Assembly (NCBI GenBank): GCA_031763025.1 | Contig: JASSKH010000035.1 | Coordinates: 4,376,320-4,440,319 of the forward strand | Reading direction: 5' to 3' | DNA: 64,000 nucleotides | Source of the DNA: Macrocystis pyrifera | Lineage: Eukaryota > Sar > Phaeophyceae > Laminariales > Laminariaceae | Part shown: piece by piece, positions 42,724-54,100 of the stretch | Numbering within the stretch: the stretch's first letter is position 1 | How the letters are laid out: every line of letters begins with the position of its first letter | The notes under the pieces: generated by a model | The model's database searches: none | Told to the model about the DNA's origin: nothing | Seen by the model: the letters and a program-made list of their open reading frames with translations, nothing else | Translations under genes and position numbers: made by a program

Positions 42724-44604
42724 TGCTGAACCCAGGGATATCGAAGTGCATTGCAGGAGATCGGAGTGTTCGCAAAACGTGTGTAGGAGATCGGAGTATT
42801 TGTAAACCTGTGAAATAATGCCATCGTCTTCTTCGTATAATCCCACGTTTGAGTTTGCTAAATACTTTATTGCATAATTGGTATATGCATACATCCACAT
42901 GTTTTCGTTGTTGCCTGCCTTGTATGATGGTGACACGTGCAATATGCTGTTATGTATTCACACTGCCAATGGTGCTCTGCTTGTTAGTTGCATAAGGTTT
43001 GAAGGTACTTATCTGGTCAACGCATGCAGGCATACTCGTTGCGCGTGCTCCGTTTGCCTGTTGCTCGTGCTCCTCTGTGCGCTCGTTGTTCATGATCGCA
43101 CACACACGCATGGTTGTTAATAAATGACTGCATGCTATTGACCAAATATTGTCTTCGAAACCAAATGCAACCGACAGGTGTCGATAGTGTCGATACAAGC
43201 CAAATATGCCGTACGTATAAATACACGCTTGCTCTCGTGTACCGTTTGCCTGGCTAGGTGATACCGGAAACTGACACCGTTGAGCCTTGCGCCGTTTGGG
43301 CGTACGTAACCCTATGGAACAATGAACCTCTCGACAACACTGTGCGTTGTCGGCTGACAAACATAAATTTTTCAAGAAAGCCACGTATATTTTGGTGACT
43401 AGTATTCTTGCCCCGATGCTTAGACTACAACAGTAGTAATAGACCAATCGTCGTATCATGCACACCTGTCGTACCATGCACACCTAATGGAGCGTCCGCT
43501 GCACGTTTGACCCTCTTCGATGTGTCCGGTCGTACCATTGTCTGTGTTGTATACCAACCGCGCGTTGCGCTCGAGTACCAGGTACAACACCTGAAGGACT
43601 GAAAGCCAAGCGTAAGAGGAAAGGACAAGAAAAACCGGAGGAGAGGAAGATCGGCTAAGCAAGCCCTTGTGGGGCACGGGTCACACGGGGTGAGATAGTT
43701 TCAGCTGGACGATGATGAGCTTGCACACAACGGAGGAAGGTGTGGCTTGCTGTGTCCGGAGGGTTCGGGCTTGAAAATTATACGATGCAGCCCAACCTGA
43801 TTAGCACCAGGCCAACAGGCATGGAGCGGGTGAAACACGAGCCGTGGGATTGATTCTTCTCTTTGTTCTGATGTCATATTCACGGTCGAAATTGCTGATG
43901 TTTTTCTTGCTGTACGGTATTCCTCGAGCGCAAAACAAAATGGGCGGGGTAGGCTGTGTCGCCCTGATTGACTTAAAATTCAAGTCACACGCCAACGCTA
44001 CAAAACTCGCACAGCGCATGCCGTAATATGCTGGACCACCGATGTAAGAGCAGCGGCATGGACCCAACGAGATACCGGTAGCAAGTATGACATGGCACAT
44101 ACCAGTGACGAGCTGCCCGGAGTGTTCGGAAGGCATGAAACCAGATTAGTTAGTTGATGGTTTTGCTGTATTCATATAGACTATCATGGAAAGTATTGCG
44201 GTGGGCTGTCAGTATATGTACGGCTCTATTAGTCAGCCCAACCTGATCGACTGTCAGTATTTTCGTTGTCATATATGACATGTACTGCTGTTGAAGAATA
44301 TCTCGCTGCTGGTATCGAAACAGCAGGGAGTACTTTTGAATCTCGTTGCGGGATGAGCGCCTCCCGTAGATGGTGCTAAGGGTGAAACTGTACGTAGTTA
44401 CTGAGGAGCCTTCTATGCCACGAATACTTGTCTACCGCCGCCCGAGGCGCCTCAACTCGGGAATTACACAGAAGAGCCGTATCTCCGTCTCTACAATGCT
44501 ATCAGCAGTCAATATACTAGGCACGATGCTCAAAAAGATAAAATGATAGTACTGACGACCTGCAGCCGTACACGGTTAATATTAATATTAATAATGTTAA
44601 TATT
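42724..44604. other. Unassigned DNA
   Basis: No gene, RNA or repeat is recognised beyond one TACCAGGTAC word at 43576. Open frames are short and overlapping. TTAATATTAATA words lie just before element M1 at 44575-44604. Confidence 0.4.
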
Positions 44605-44704
44605 ACGGGGGACCATAGTTAATAGGACCTATGGGGTACATAAAAACCTATATATTTACATATTTTACCAACAACATTTGGTCCTATTTACTATGGACCC
44701 CCGT
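44605..44704. mobile_element. MITE-like element M1, copy 2
   Basis: 100 bp with arms ACGGGGGACCATAGTTAATA plus GGACC and GGTCCTATTTACTATGGACC plus CCCGT. Similar throughout to 38692-38797 (shared ATTTGGTCCTATTTACTA). Confidence 0.85.
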
Positions 44705-45045
44705 AATAGTACATGTAATTTTGAAAAAATACAGGAACCATACCGCTGCTGTACGCTGTACCTGCAGTTTTTATTAACTTATTTCCCGAACCGGGTTGAT
44801 TTATCGATACACGAGGTTGGTTGATACCACACCACAAGCGTACAGGGGGGGTGGTTCGCAGTATGTTTTTTACACATAGGTATATAGAGGACGTATACAA
44901 TATATCCATAATACTAAACATGTAGGGCAAGATCCCGAGGGACCCTTGAGCCTATCTCTCTTCCCATCTTGACGAGTCATCATGTTGACTCGTTGAAACA
45001 GCCCCTACACAGCAGTATCTGCAGCATGTACTACACAACTCCGTA
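44705..45045. other. Unassigned DNA
   Basis: No feature recognised. It contains the palindromic pair TGACGAGTCATCATGTTGAC at 44970-44989. Confidence 0.4.
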
Positions 45046-46194
45046 TGTATATACAAGGCGCTTCGCCCGGCGGCCTACGCCGCCCACTACGCTCGCTTAG
45101 GGAGGAAAAGCACATCAGATTATGCGAAGCGGACATGGTCCATGATTGAATATACTGTAGTTTTTTTTATGGTCGTAGTTGCAAACTGGCGACTTGACAA
45201 TGCCAAGAGTCCCGGCGCCATGTTTCAGCAGAAAACAGGTGGGAAGGCACATACGCTTCGCGTCGCGGGCGTTTCGCTCACATGTGGTACGTACGCACAT
45301 ACCCCAGGTACGTAGTACGTAGGGTACTGATTTTCTTACTTTTAGTAACTGCTGTATTTACGAAACAGCGCAAGAGAAAACACAGCACGGCACAGCAAGC
45401 ACAGCAAAGACATTGAAAAGAAACCGAAATTTCGGAAAGAAAAACAAATCCCCGTCCCCTCCCATGTAATAATTTTCTGCCTGATTGGAACACCTTGCAC
45501 TGGTCAAAAAAGGAAAAAGTCCAACAGCAGAGCTTCTCTCTCAGCCTCTCGTACGCCGCCTACCCCTCTCGCGACTACCTCGCGACCGATTCGGTCCGGG
45601 TAAAGCTTTTCTTATTATGTGTCACAGTGAGCCCCGTCGCCCGCCTCGCGCGAAGCCCGGTGCTCACCGTGGCCGTCGTTCGCCAGCTCGACAATGTTGG
45701 TGCTCAGACTGCGTAACCTCTCGCTTTGAGCTTCGAGACCGGTCGCAAAAATATGCACCGCTTGAATGTTATCTTGCAATCCCGAACGACCCTTATAATC
45801 TAGTATATAGTACAACCAGAACCACACCAGGAGACCAGACAGAGTCCATACATGCTTCCCTCGTGTCTCGAGGCGCACGCGGCGCCTAGACACGAAAACG
45901 GCGACCGCGCTCCTTTCAACCCCCCCTCTACCCGCCAGTACCCGATGACACCCGCCACGGCGCCGGGCTCGCCCGCGGTGCAGTGTTCCGAGTACACGCA
46001 CGCACACGAAGCGAAAGAAGAAAAAAGGAAAAAATTATCGAAAGTGCCAAGAGAAATGGAGAAAACAAAGACCCGCTGGAAAGGTCCGGCAAGTAATAAA
46101 AGGAAGCGATTTTCCAAGTGGGAGCTCTGAGAGGCCAGGGATGTACCAATCGAGCACGCTCAGAGAGTGAGATCTAAGCAAAGTGGTTCTATAT
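45046..46194 (+). repeat. Dispersed repeat R1, copy 3 (full length)
   Basis: It aligns over its length with the reversed copy at 18115-19299, and its end aligns with 1-283. It begins with the palindromic module AAGGCGCTTCGCC...GCTCGCTTAG (45055-45102) and a second one near 45255-45290. It has no conserved reading frame. Confidence 0.85.
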
Positions 46195-46520
46195 GGTATT
46201 CACACGGGGTATACTGATGAAGGTGGATGAAGCTGGGTTGAAAGGACGATTTAAAGTCAAGACAACAACCTGGAGGATGTACCTTGGGTAATGCTGTAGG
46301 TCGTACGGCAAGATCTCCCTCGATCCTTGGGCCTTATTACTATAGGGTTCTATTATTACTGCCGCAGCAAAGTATCAACACCGCTGCCTCCCGGCATGAA
46401 GTACTGTTGTGAAGCCGTTCTATATGGTATTCATACTACTCTTTATAGCACTGTTCGTGATACTATAGGTCGTACGGCAAGATCTCCCTCGATCCTTGGG
46501 CCCTACTATAGTGTCCCTCA
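46195..46520 (+). repeat. Nested short direct repeats next to element M3
   Basis: GTCGTACGGCAAGATCTCCC occurs at 46300 and 46469 with the same downstream bases to GGGCC (35 bp, 169 bp apart). GTTCTATATGGTATTCA occurs near 46187 and 46417. The block 46361-46416 (GCCGCAGCAAAGTATCAACA...GAAGCC) recurs at 47027-47081 on the other side of M3. Local duplication has occurred here. Confidence 0.75.
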
Positions 46521-47014
46521 GACCAACTATTATGGCAAATTTTTGAACGGGTTTCAGAACTGTTTTTTTTTTTCCCGAAAACCGGCGATTTACTCGACGA
46601 GACTGTCAAGAACGCCGGCAGACTCCTCAGGATGCTCCCCTTAGTTTTCCGAGAGCTTTCTCGAGCACTTTCCTGTTTCTCCAGAGTCGTAGTAGGACTG
46701 TTCGTCCATATTTCCAGTTCTGAGGACATCGTGATTTCTCATCAAAAATCCTCGAAGATCCACTATCTCTCGCCCCAGTTCTGACCAATAGCCTTATTTC
46801 TGTGACCCTCCAGAGAAAAGTGATTGGCTCCTCCCAAATTCAAATGAGGACTCTGGAGATACGGGAAATTGTTCCTGAAAGCTCGCAAAACACTGCGTAG
46901 AGCATTTCGAGGAGTCTATCGGTGGTGTGGGCTTTCCCGCCGAGTAAAACGCGTATATTCGGCCTAAAACCCCAGTTCTGAGAGCTCAGAAACAATTTCT
47001 CATAATAGTTGGTC
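46521..47014. mobile_element. Inverted-repeat element M3 (about 494 bp)
   Basis: It starts GACCAACTATTATG and ends CATAATAGTTGGTC, a perfect 14-bp inverted pair. Similarity continues inward to about 45 bp (TCAGAACTG on both arms). No coding frame of note. It fits a non-autonomous DNA transposon; no clear target duplication. Confidence 0.72.
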
Positions 47015-47026
47015 TTACTATTAATA

Positions 47027-47081
47027 CCGCAGCAAAGTATCAACACCGCTGCCTCCCGGCATGAAGTACTGCTGTGAAGCC
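47027..47081 (+). repeat. Second copy of the 55-bp direct repeat flanking M3
   Basis: Nearly identical to 46361-46416 (one difference, GTTGT versus GCTGT). Confidence 0.85.
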
Positions 47082-50000
47082 GGTCAGCTGTCCAGTATAG
47101 CAAGCAGGTTTTATTCGGGTGAAAGCACCGCATGAAAGCTACGTTGAAACTGCGAACTATACAACAACTCATATGTTCATCAACATAGCTGGTGTTGTGG
47201 TCTTCTCGTACCTGGTACGTTATCTCACTTGTTTTACCCGTTAAGTATTCTCGTACCCGGGACGCGTTGGCATTTGTCTTGCTTTACCCAGTATTCACCG
47301 GCACGCGGGCATTTCGCTTGCTTTCTTGCTTCACTCATCCGTTTGTCTGCAGATTATAATAAATCAAAACGGGGATGGGGTTGTACTGACGCAGTTGGGT
47401 ATTAAGAACGGTATGGCACACACATAAAAGAGTTATGTACTCCTACGAATCATATCCGTGGGGTCTCCGTACAGTAGACATACCGTGGTATTATACAAAG
47501 GGTTCTACATCCATACAATTGCACGTTATTTATGCTGACTGCAAAGTTTGTTCTCTCCCTTTATATACTACTGCTGCTATGTATAATGTGCAGTATCTTC
47601 AGGATACCGAGCTGTATCACACAGTCTCAGTCTACTTTTGGCAGATACCCCATATACGTCTGTCCACTACGGCGCGAAAGTAAGTAATGAGATAGTCACT
47701 GCAGTGCATGAGCTACGATACTCTTGTACTTCTCAGTCTATGGCCGAAGATTCGATTGAAGCAATACAATCTGCTGTAGATTATTACGTAAAAATAATGT
47801 CAGCACAGAAACACAAATATTATATTTACTAGGGTTCGACCTTCAATATACTTATTATACCCGATCTGAGTCGTGCCCTGAAAGGGTTTCGTTGGTGTTG
47901 ATCATGGTTGGCCTATCCCTTTCATCTAAAGGCCCGCGTGGTCTAGTTTATCGCTTCCGTTTTTAGCGTTGACCATGGAGCTCGAATCTCAAGATGGATG
48001 AGGCGGGGATTTATGCAATGTACACAATAAAAAGGTAAGGAATCAACTGCTGAGATCGCCTAACGAGGGTAGGCGCAACGAAGGACTGAAGTCTTCTCGC
48101 ACTAAAAATCCAAGGCACAGACCGCAGCGGGGAGCGGAATAAAGAGGTTGCTCTGTGACCCGGATATTTATATGAAGGAGGGATAGAGAAAAAAAAAGGG
48201 CGAAGATAGCAAACGGGATGGAAATCAACAAGATATCTGTATCGTAAATACATAATTACGAAATAATAGTACATGGTATGAACAATCAGCAAACGCGTAC
48301 GAAGAAACACTGCATGGTTGGTGGACGTCGAGAGGTTTGGTTTGAAGAATACACTGCAACTAACTGCTGGGTGAGGCCCCATACCTTACGTAAATATCAT
48401 CTGACGATTGGGTTGTCCGAACACGAATCTGGCCAGCAGTCAACGCTGCAGTGTGGGGTCTTCAAACACATACTACTGACCTGTAGTACGTAGCTCGTAT
48501 GATGTTCTCACACTACGGCAGAATAATAATTGCGAGTGTAGTACGTATTTCCTATGACTTCACACTACAGTAGTATAATAATAGCTCAAACTCCTGAAAT
48601 CCTGCCCGTGGTCACAAAACAGGCTGTAGAAACTAAAATGTATCTCGATTGGAGAAAACAAACAAGTACGAAATAGTGCCGTACCGGTAGGTGCGTGTCC
48701 ATGCTATTACATTTACACCCTATATCTAAAAACAAAAGGACAACGAAAAAAAAAACTACATAGCTGGTACCTATTTGCGGTGTTTCTGAACATAAGAGTG
48801 CTGAAATGCCGAATCATACACTACATATTCAGCACAGCGCTTACGATGGCTCACAACAAGAATCGCAGGCTGCGTGGTACAGGTTAGGCTGCGCATGAAC
48901 TAGAGCAGAGTGTGAGCGCGTGGCATGTACACCCACCATAGAGCATAGAGCGGGCTAGGACTTTGGAAAAGAATATCAACCTTGATGTGAAAACAGGTGC
49001 TTGTTAAATCGTGCCGAAGGACCCCGGAGCGTTGGCTCCTATCATGAGTACTTTGCCTGCAGGAATTACGACTGCTCTCCCAGAAATGATACATGCATCC
49101 TAAGCGGTGGATTCGAGATACACTATGCCAACCAAACTGAGCAGAGGAAACCTGGCCTCTTCCGATGGGAAAAACCGTCCCCAGGACGCATACTCATTCG
49201 CCGCCTTACTCACTAACGCGGTGAACGGGAAGTCAACCGATTATGACGCTGTTTCAAGTATCTGACACGGTTCAATGTCGACTGGGCATCTTAGCCTTTT
49301 GAGTACTGCACTGCCGTACATGTAACTAAGTTTGACCCTAATTCCAAGTGTTTCGTCCGTGCAATGGAAGGGTAGTTCTAAAGGCCACATGTGCCCAATG
49401 CCCAAACTAGAGGTTCCCTGAATGTCTAAAACAGAACGCTGACGGCGCGTGAGTTCGCGAACGCGAGCGTGTAGGTGTTGAGCGCACCACACATTCCTGT
49501 TTTGTTTGTCCGTATCCGAGTAGCGAATGATCCGCCTGATCGGAGAGGAATGATTGAAGAGACACTAAATTGCATGGCACCGAATGTCGAGAAATATGTT
49601 GGGATCATACTGCTGCTCTCCAGGTGGTCTCTGATCGCAACAATGACACAATAATAGTGACAGTCGAATAAGAGACAAGTCGACACAGAACCCCCGCTAC
49701 GAGAAGGGTATAGCTTGATACGTCCAATAATCTAGTACGACCGACCAGGCATATCAGTGGGATACAGACCATCAGTGTTTTGCTATAAGTTTTCGTGATA
49801 GTACTTGGGATTGTTCACACAGATTCAGTTAATATACAGATACTCGACGTCAGGCGCACAGGAAGTACATGAGAAGGCGTATACCAGGTATCATAACGTT
49901 TGAATACTCACATGTAGGAAGGAACGAGTGCATGTGCAAGTCGCCACACCACGCACATGCTCACATTTGTGAGACGCTAAACCGAGATGGAACGTGACGA

Positions 50001-50285
50001 GCTTTGGTATGATCTGCGCAACCTAACAGGGTACTAGTTTTCGCTCCAAGTATAGTGGCCGAGTGTTGAAGGAACGAATCGAGAGGTGTAATTGGAATGC
50101 CAGTAGGAAGTAGGCAGTTTCCGTTCTGTGGGGGTGTTTGTCACCAGCTTGCTGCAACTACTTCCACAAAAACCGTTATACGAGGGCTACGATTTGGAAG
50201 TGGTTGTAGACGAATGCCGTTTTACGACGCATGGTTGATTTTAGCACGAACAAGTCGCACGAATGGACAGTGTCCGTGCTGGGGG
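47082..50285. other. Unassigned DNA with one tRNA-like patch
   Basis: At 47931-48000 the plus strand has an A-box-like GGTCTAGTTTATCGC and a B-box-like GAGCTCGAATCTC in tRNA spacing, but the ends do not pair, so it is at most a tRNA-derived fragment. Otherwise no gene or repeat is recognised in these 3.2 kb. Confidence 0.35.
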
Positions 50286-50735
50286 GTGGCGTAAACGTCA
50301 GTACCTTCAAACGACTTACGTACTCGGAATCAAATATTTACCTTGGCTAGCGCAAGTAAGTCGAAGTGGCGTAAACGCCAGTACCTTGAAAACGACTTAA
50401 GTCACTCGGAATCGAATAATAAATTTTGGCTAGTACCAATAAGTCGAAGCACGCGAAGTATGTTAACGTCAGTACCTTCAAATGACGTACTCGGATCAGG
50501 TAATAACTTAGTTCGAAGCACACTTACTTACTCGGAATTAAATATTTACCTTGGCTAGTGCCAGTAAGTCGATGTGGCGTAAACGCCAGTACCTTGAAAC
50601 GACTTAAGTCACTCGAATTATAACTTCGGCTGGTGCCAGTAAGTCGAAGCACGCGAAGTATGTTAACATCAGTACCTTCAAATGACTTAGTCTGACCAGG
50701 TAATAACTTAGTGCGAAGCACGCGAACCACGCGAA
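50286..50735. repeat. Satellite with about 80-bp subunits and a 200-208-bp period
   Basis: GGCGTAAACG(T/C)CAGTACCTT occurs at 50288, 50368 and 50576. GCACGCGAAGTATGTTAACR occurs at about 50449 and 50649. GGTAATAACTTAGT occurs near 50506 and 50699. AAGTCGAAG and CTCGGAAT words alternate between them. A simple unit of about 80 bp has built a longer unit of 200-208 bp. Confidence 0.85.
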
Positions 50736-51661
50736 GTATACAAAATAGAATTCTGGACGATAAGAGGAGGCCGGCGTAGAAAAGGATTCATGATGAACTT
50801 CCTACAGCCCGTGATGAACCTATACATAAAACGACCTCCACATTCACAAGGAATACCTACTCTCAATGCAGAGAAGTTTGAGATCATCACCAAAAGAAAT
50901 ACCGATAAATATAAAACGCGTAGTACGCGCGACCGAAGTATCACACACAGCTTGTAAAGGACTAGCGTGGAAGCTGGCAAAGATGAGTTCGACGAAATCC
51001 TCGATCTCTCACAGCTGTTGATTTTATCCTGTCAATATACCAAAACGTGGTATCCATACCAAGAGACTAGAAATATCTGGACAAACTTCAGAGTGGCAGA
51101 TGGATTCTAACTTAAGCAGAAACGTTTGTTGAAGAAAGGTACAGTGAGAAACGTCTGGCGAAGGTAAGTAAATGGTGGCAGCATCGACACAGTCCACTGC
51201 GTACGTTGAAACGTGGCAAAGGTACGTGAAGTATTGCCCCATCGACACGGTCAAGTACGTGAGTATATTGGAATACTCATCGGTGAACCATTATAAAAGG
51301 TTTGACAGTCAAGCGCGCAGATATACAGAGAGGGGCAAAATGGACAGTCACCGCAGTGTCTCGGTAGTGTGGCCACGTATAGCCACACGACGAAGGATTG
51401 GCAGAATTCTCTGAAGACTCAGTTAAAGGTGAGGTGGTGGGGTAGGACGATGGTAGCTTTCAGTCGTATCTATGTTTGGCCGAAAGGTTAAACGTATAGG
51501 TTATTGTCAAAGTGTAGACGTAGGCCTTGGAGAGGAACCCCCGCCGCAGATGCAGGAGAGGCAGGAAGAAAACATATTCTTTCGCAGATGAGTACATGCT
51601 CCGAGCGTGTTAGACCGATGTGGCGCTGGCAGTTGCAAGTGGTGGAGAATGTACGAGGGTC
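50736..51661. other. Unassigned DNA
   Basis: No gene or repeat recognised; short open frames on both strands only. Confidence 0.4.
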
Positions 51662-51804
51662 AGGTCCGCCGCTCTTCTCAACACCGTCCAAGGTCAGCAC
51701 CGCGGGAACAAGAGGCGCTGCAACATCGGGCCGACGGCGATGGACGGAGGAGGAATGCTGAAGAGCGTCTGGACCAAGGTCAGGACAGCCGCTCTTCTTA
51801 CCAT
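51662..51804 (+). repeat. 120-bp tandem repeat T120, left part
   Basis: GCGCTGCAACATCGGGCCGA, CGGCGATGGA, GAGGAATGCTGAAGA, GTCTGGACCAAGGTCAGGAC and GCTCTTCTTACCA match the units at 57896-58270. The copia element separates the two parts. Confidence 0.85.
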
Positions 51805-51809
51805 CGTGT
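51805..51809. repeat. Target-site duplication CGTGT, left
   Basis: Same five bases as 57891-57895, directly outside the copia LTRs. Confidence 0.88.
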
Positions 51810-52215
51810 TGTTAAGAATATTCGATGATACTCCTGCACAGTAGGGTGCAAAGGTTGGCGCTGTCAGTCGTTAAACTGACCGAGCAGACACGCTGTGTGT
51901 CCAGGATGTGAAGAATGGATGACTCTTGAAAAAGGCCGCTTGAGGGCAATAAAGGCTTAGGACGATGAACCGTGGTAAGTTCAAATGCGGTTTGACGAGT
52001 GAACGTGGGGGGTGTGCGAACACTCCAGTTCCTCAGTCTTGATGGCCTCTTACAGCAACGTCTATCGGCGGCTTGTCGCTGCAACTCGTCGACTACAAGA
52101 ACTGCTGAAAGGCCATCTAAATATCCCGTTACTCATAATGCGGTGTAATTAGTTGAACCGCAACTTACGACGCATTGACTCAATAGGCTATGTACATACG
52201 GTCTATTTCTTAACA
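51810..52215 (-). repeat. 3' LTR of the copia element (406 bp)
   Basis: Same length as 57485-57890. Differences seen: G/C at about 51846, T/C at 51928, A/C at 51944, A/G at 51983 and T/C at 52202. Confidence 0.96.
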
Positions 52216-52224
52216 CTCCCCCTC
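52216..52224 (-). promoter_or_regulatory. Polypurine tract of the copia element
   Basis: On the minus strand GAGGGGGAG directly precedes the 3' LTR, the expected plus-strand primer site. Confidence 0.85.
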
Positions 52225-52530
52225 AATGCAAGTCGCAATGCATAAACGATGAATGTCCCAGGGCGATAGAACATGACTAAAGTCCTGATCATGGCTAACG
52301 ATCACCAGCACTTGTTGGAAGCGATAGAAACAATGCTAAAGCGCCGATCATGGCTAACGATCACCAGCACTTGTTGGAAGCAACGCTACTTCTTTACTAG
52401 AACACTGATAATGCATACAAAACCATAAAGCTTGTGTAGTGTAACTCCCCCCCCATTCCCGCGAAAGTAGCAAGTAAAGACAACCAGCAAAAAGGAACCC
52501 CTACGGTTTGATCGTCTGAACTTCTCATTT
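52225..52530 (-). other. 3' untranslated part of the copia element
   Basis: Between the RNase H stop and the polypurine tract. It has a tandem duplication of about 62 bp: ATGGCTAACGATCACCAGCA plus CTTGTTGGAAGC occurs near 52290 and 52350. Function unknown. Confidence 0.6.
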
Positions 52531-53835
52531 TCAGGCCCTGAATTCGCTGATCAACTTGAGGAGGTAGCGCTGCCTTTGCTTACTGAGGTGCTTCGTGCCA
52601 ATGTCAGCAAGCTGGTCCTCTGTTTTCACATATTTCACGGTGATTCTGCCCTCCTTGACTAGTTCCTGGATGAAGAAGTATCGTAGAGCCACGTGCTTAA
52701 CTCGCGAACTGTAGGTCCGATTTCCGGCGACGTGCAGAGCCGAGGTGTTGTCGATATATAGTGGTACGCTGTCGAAGCGCGTGCCGAATCTCAGTTCCTT
52801 CATCATGTTAGAGCAGAACATCGCTTCCTTCATCGCTAGCGCTGCGGCCACGAGTTCTGCCTCCATAGTGGATTGCGCTGTCAGCCCCTTCAGTCCCACC
52901 TTGAAGCTAACCGGGGCGTTCGCAAGGAAGACAATATACGAGGACATCGACTTGCCGTTATCCGGGTTGTTGCCCCAGTTTGCATCGGAGAATGCAGTCA
53001 ACTTGAAGCCACCTTGCTTGTACGTGATGGCGAAATCCACCGTTCCGGCCAGGTAGCGAAGTAGATGTTTGGCTGCCGCCATGTGAGCTTTGGACGGTTT
53101 AGACATCGCCCTTGCTAGTTGATTGACGGCGTATATGATGTCGTAACGAGTCACCTGCCCAAGGTACATGACGCTGCCCGTGATGGCCTGGAAACGCTGT
53201 TTCTCCTCCTTACTTAGAAGCCTCTCCTCCGGCTGGTCCAGCGACAGCTCTTTTCCCACACCAGGCGTGTACGTTGAATTGCAGCTTGCCATACCGTACC
53301 GCTCCAGCAGGGACTTGGTATATTTCTCCTGGGTGATGGTCACCGTCCCCTTCTCGCGGTCACGGGTAACACCCATCCTGAGCACGAGTGACACGTCTCC
53401 CATGTCCGTCATTGAGAAACGACTCATGAGCTTCTGCTTGATCCGCCTCAGCACGAGGACGTCGTTTCCGAGCAAGAGAACGTCGTCGACATACAGGGTC
53501 AGGATATAAACGGCACCGCACTCCGAGTAGGTGTAGACGCACGGGTCCGACTTGAGACTTTTGAAGCCAATTTCCACCAGATGTTTGTCGATCGTGTTCC
53601 ACCAGTTAGTCGGGCTCTGGCGGAGACCGTATAGGCTTTTCAACAGCCTCATTACCAGTGGGACTCCGTTTCGTATCCGGGTGCCATCTTGACGTACACT
53701 TCCTCTGTGACATCGGCGTTCAGAAACGCGGTGTTGTAGTCTAGCTGCCAACACTCCGGATTGTACTCCGCCGCTATTGCCAGCACCATGCGGATGCTCT
53801 GGAGCCTGCAGACGGGGGCAAACGTGCTGCCGCAA
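52531..53835 (-). CDS. Copia reverse transcriptase (C-terminal part) and RNase H
   Basis: Open frame to the stop at 52531. The first 50 or so codons are out of frame. From residue 60 the frame shows RT: LLKSLYGLRQSPTNWW, SDPCVYTYS and the active site LYVDDVLLLGND (YVDD at 115-118). Then YLGQVTRYDI and the copia RNase H, with acidic residues in FSDANWGNN, QSTMEAELVA, LYIDNTSALH and DQLADIGTKHL. All four RNase H acids are present. The frame is entered from the N-terminal RT segment by a shift near 53660. Confidence 0.9.
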   Translation of the reverse strand: MRQHVCPRLQAPEHPHGAGNSGGVQSGVLAARLQHRVSERRCHRGSVRQDGTRIRNGVPLVMRLLKSLYGLRQSPTNWWNTIDKHLVEIGFKSLKSDPCVYTYSECGAVYILTLYVDDVLLLGNDVLVLRRIKQKLMSRFSMTDMGDVSLVLRMGVTRDREKGTVTITQEKYTKSLLERYGMASCNSTYTPGVGKELSLDQPEERLLSKEEKQRFQAITGSVMYLGQVTRYDIIYAVNQLARAMSKPSKAHMAAAKHLLRYLAGTVDFAITYKQGGFKLTAFSDANWGNNPDNGKSMSSYIVFLANAPVSFKVGLKGLTAQSTMEAELVAAALAMKEAMFCSNMMKELRFGTRFDSVPLYIDNTSALHVAGNRTYSSRVKHVALRYFFIQELVKEGRITVKYVKTEDQLADIGTKHLSKQRQRYLLKLISEFRA

Positions 53836-54100
53836 TCAATGCCCTGCAATTGCCCCCATCCTAGTACAACAACGCGTCCCTTGTGTGAGTTGTCCGCCTT
53901 GACCTTGTAAACCCATCTACTGCCGATAATCTTGTGTCCCGCGGGGACAGAGGTCGCCGGCATGGAGGAGGGTGTAGACATTGTTCTTTTTCAGGCTTGC
54001 CATTTCCTTGTCCGAGGCCGCTTTCCACTGTGCTTTAGCCGGTAGAGTCATGGCCTCTTTAAAGGTGTTAGGAGTTATTTCCGCATTCTCCAACAGCTTT
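53652..54100 (-). CDS. Copia reverse transcriptase, N-terminal part (broken)
   Basis: Two frames cover this part. AKAQWKAASDKEMASLKKNN ends near 53990, then after a shift come PAGHKIIGSRWVYKVK, GRVVVLGWGQ, FAPVCRLQSIRMVLAIAA and QLDYNTAFLNADVTEEVYV. These are the standard copia RT fingers and palm words. A second shift near 53660 leads into the YVDD part. Confidence 0.85.

Noticed and set aside
47931..48007. A tRNA gene on the plus strand
   Set aside because: A-box- and B-box-like words only; no acceptor pairing.
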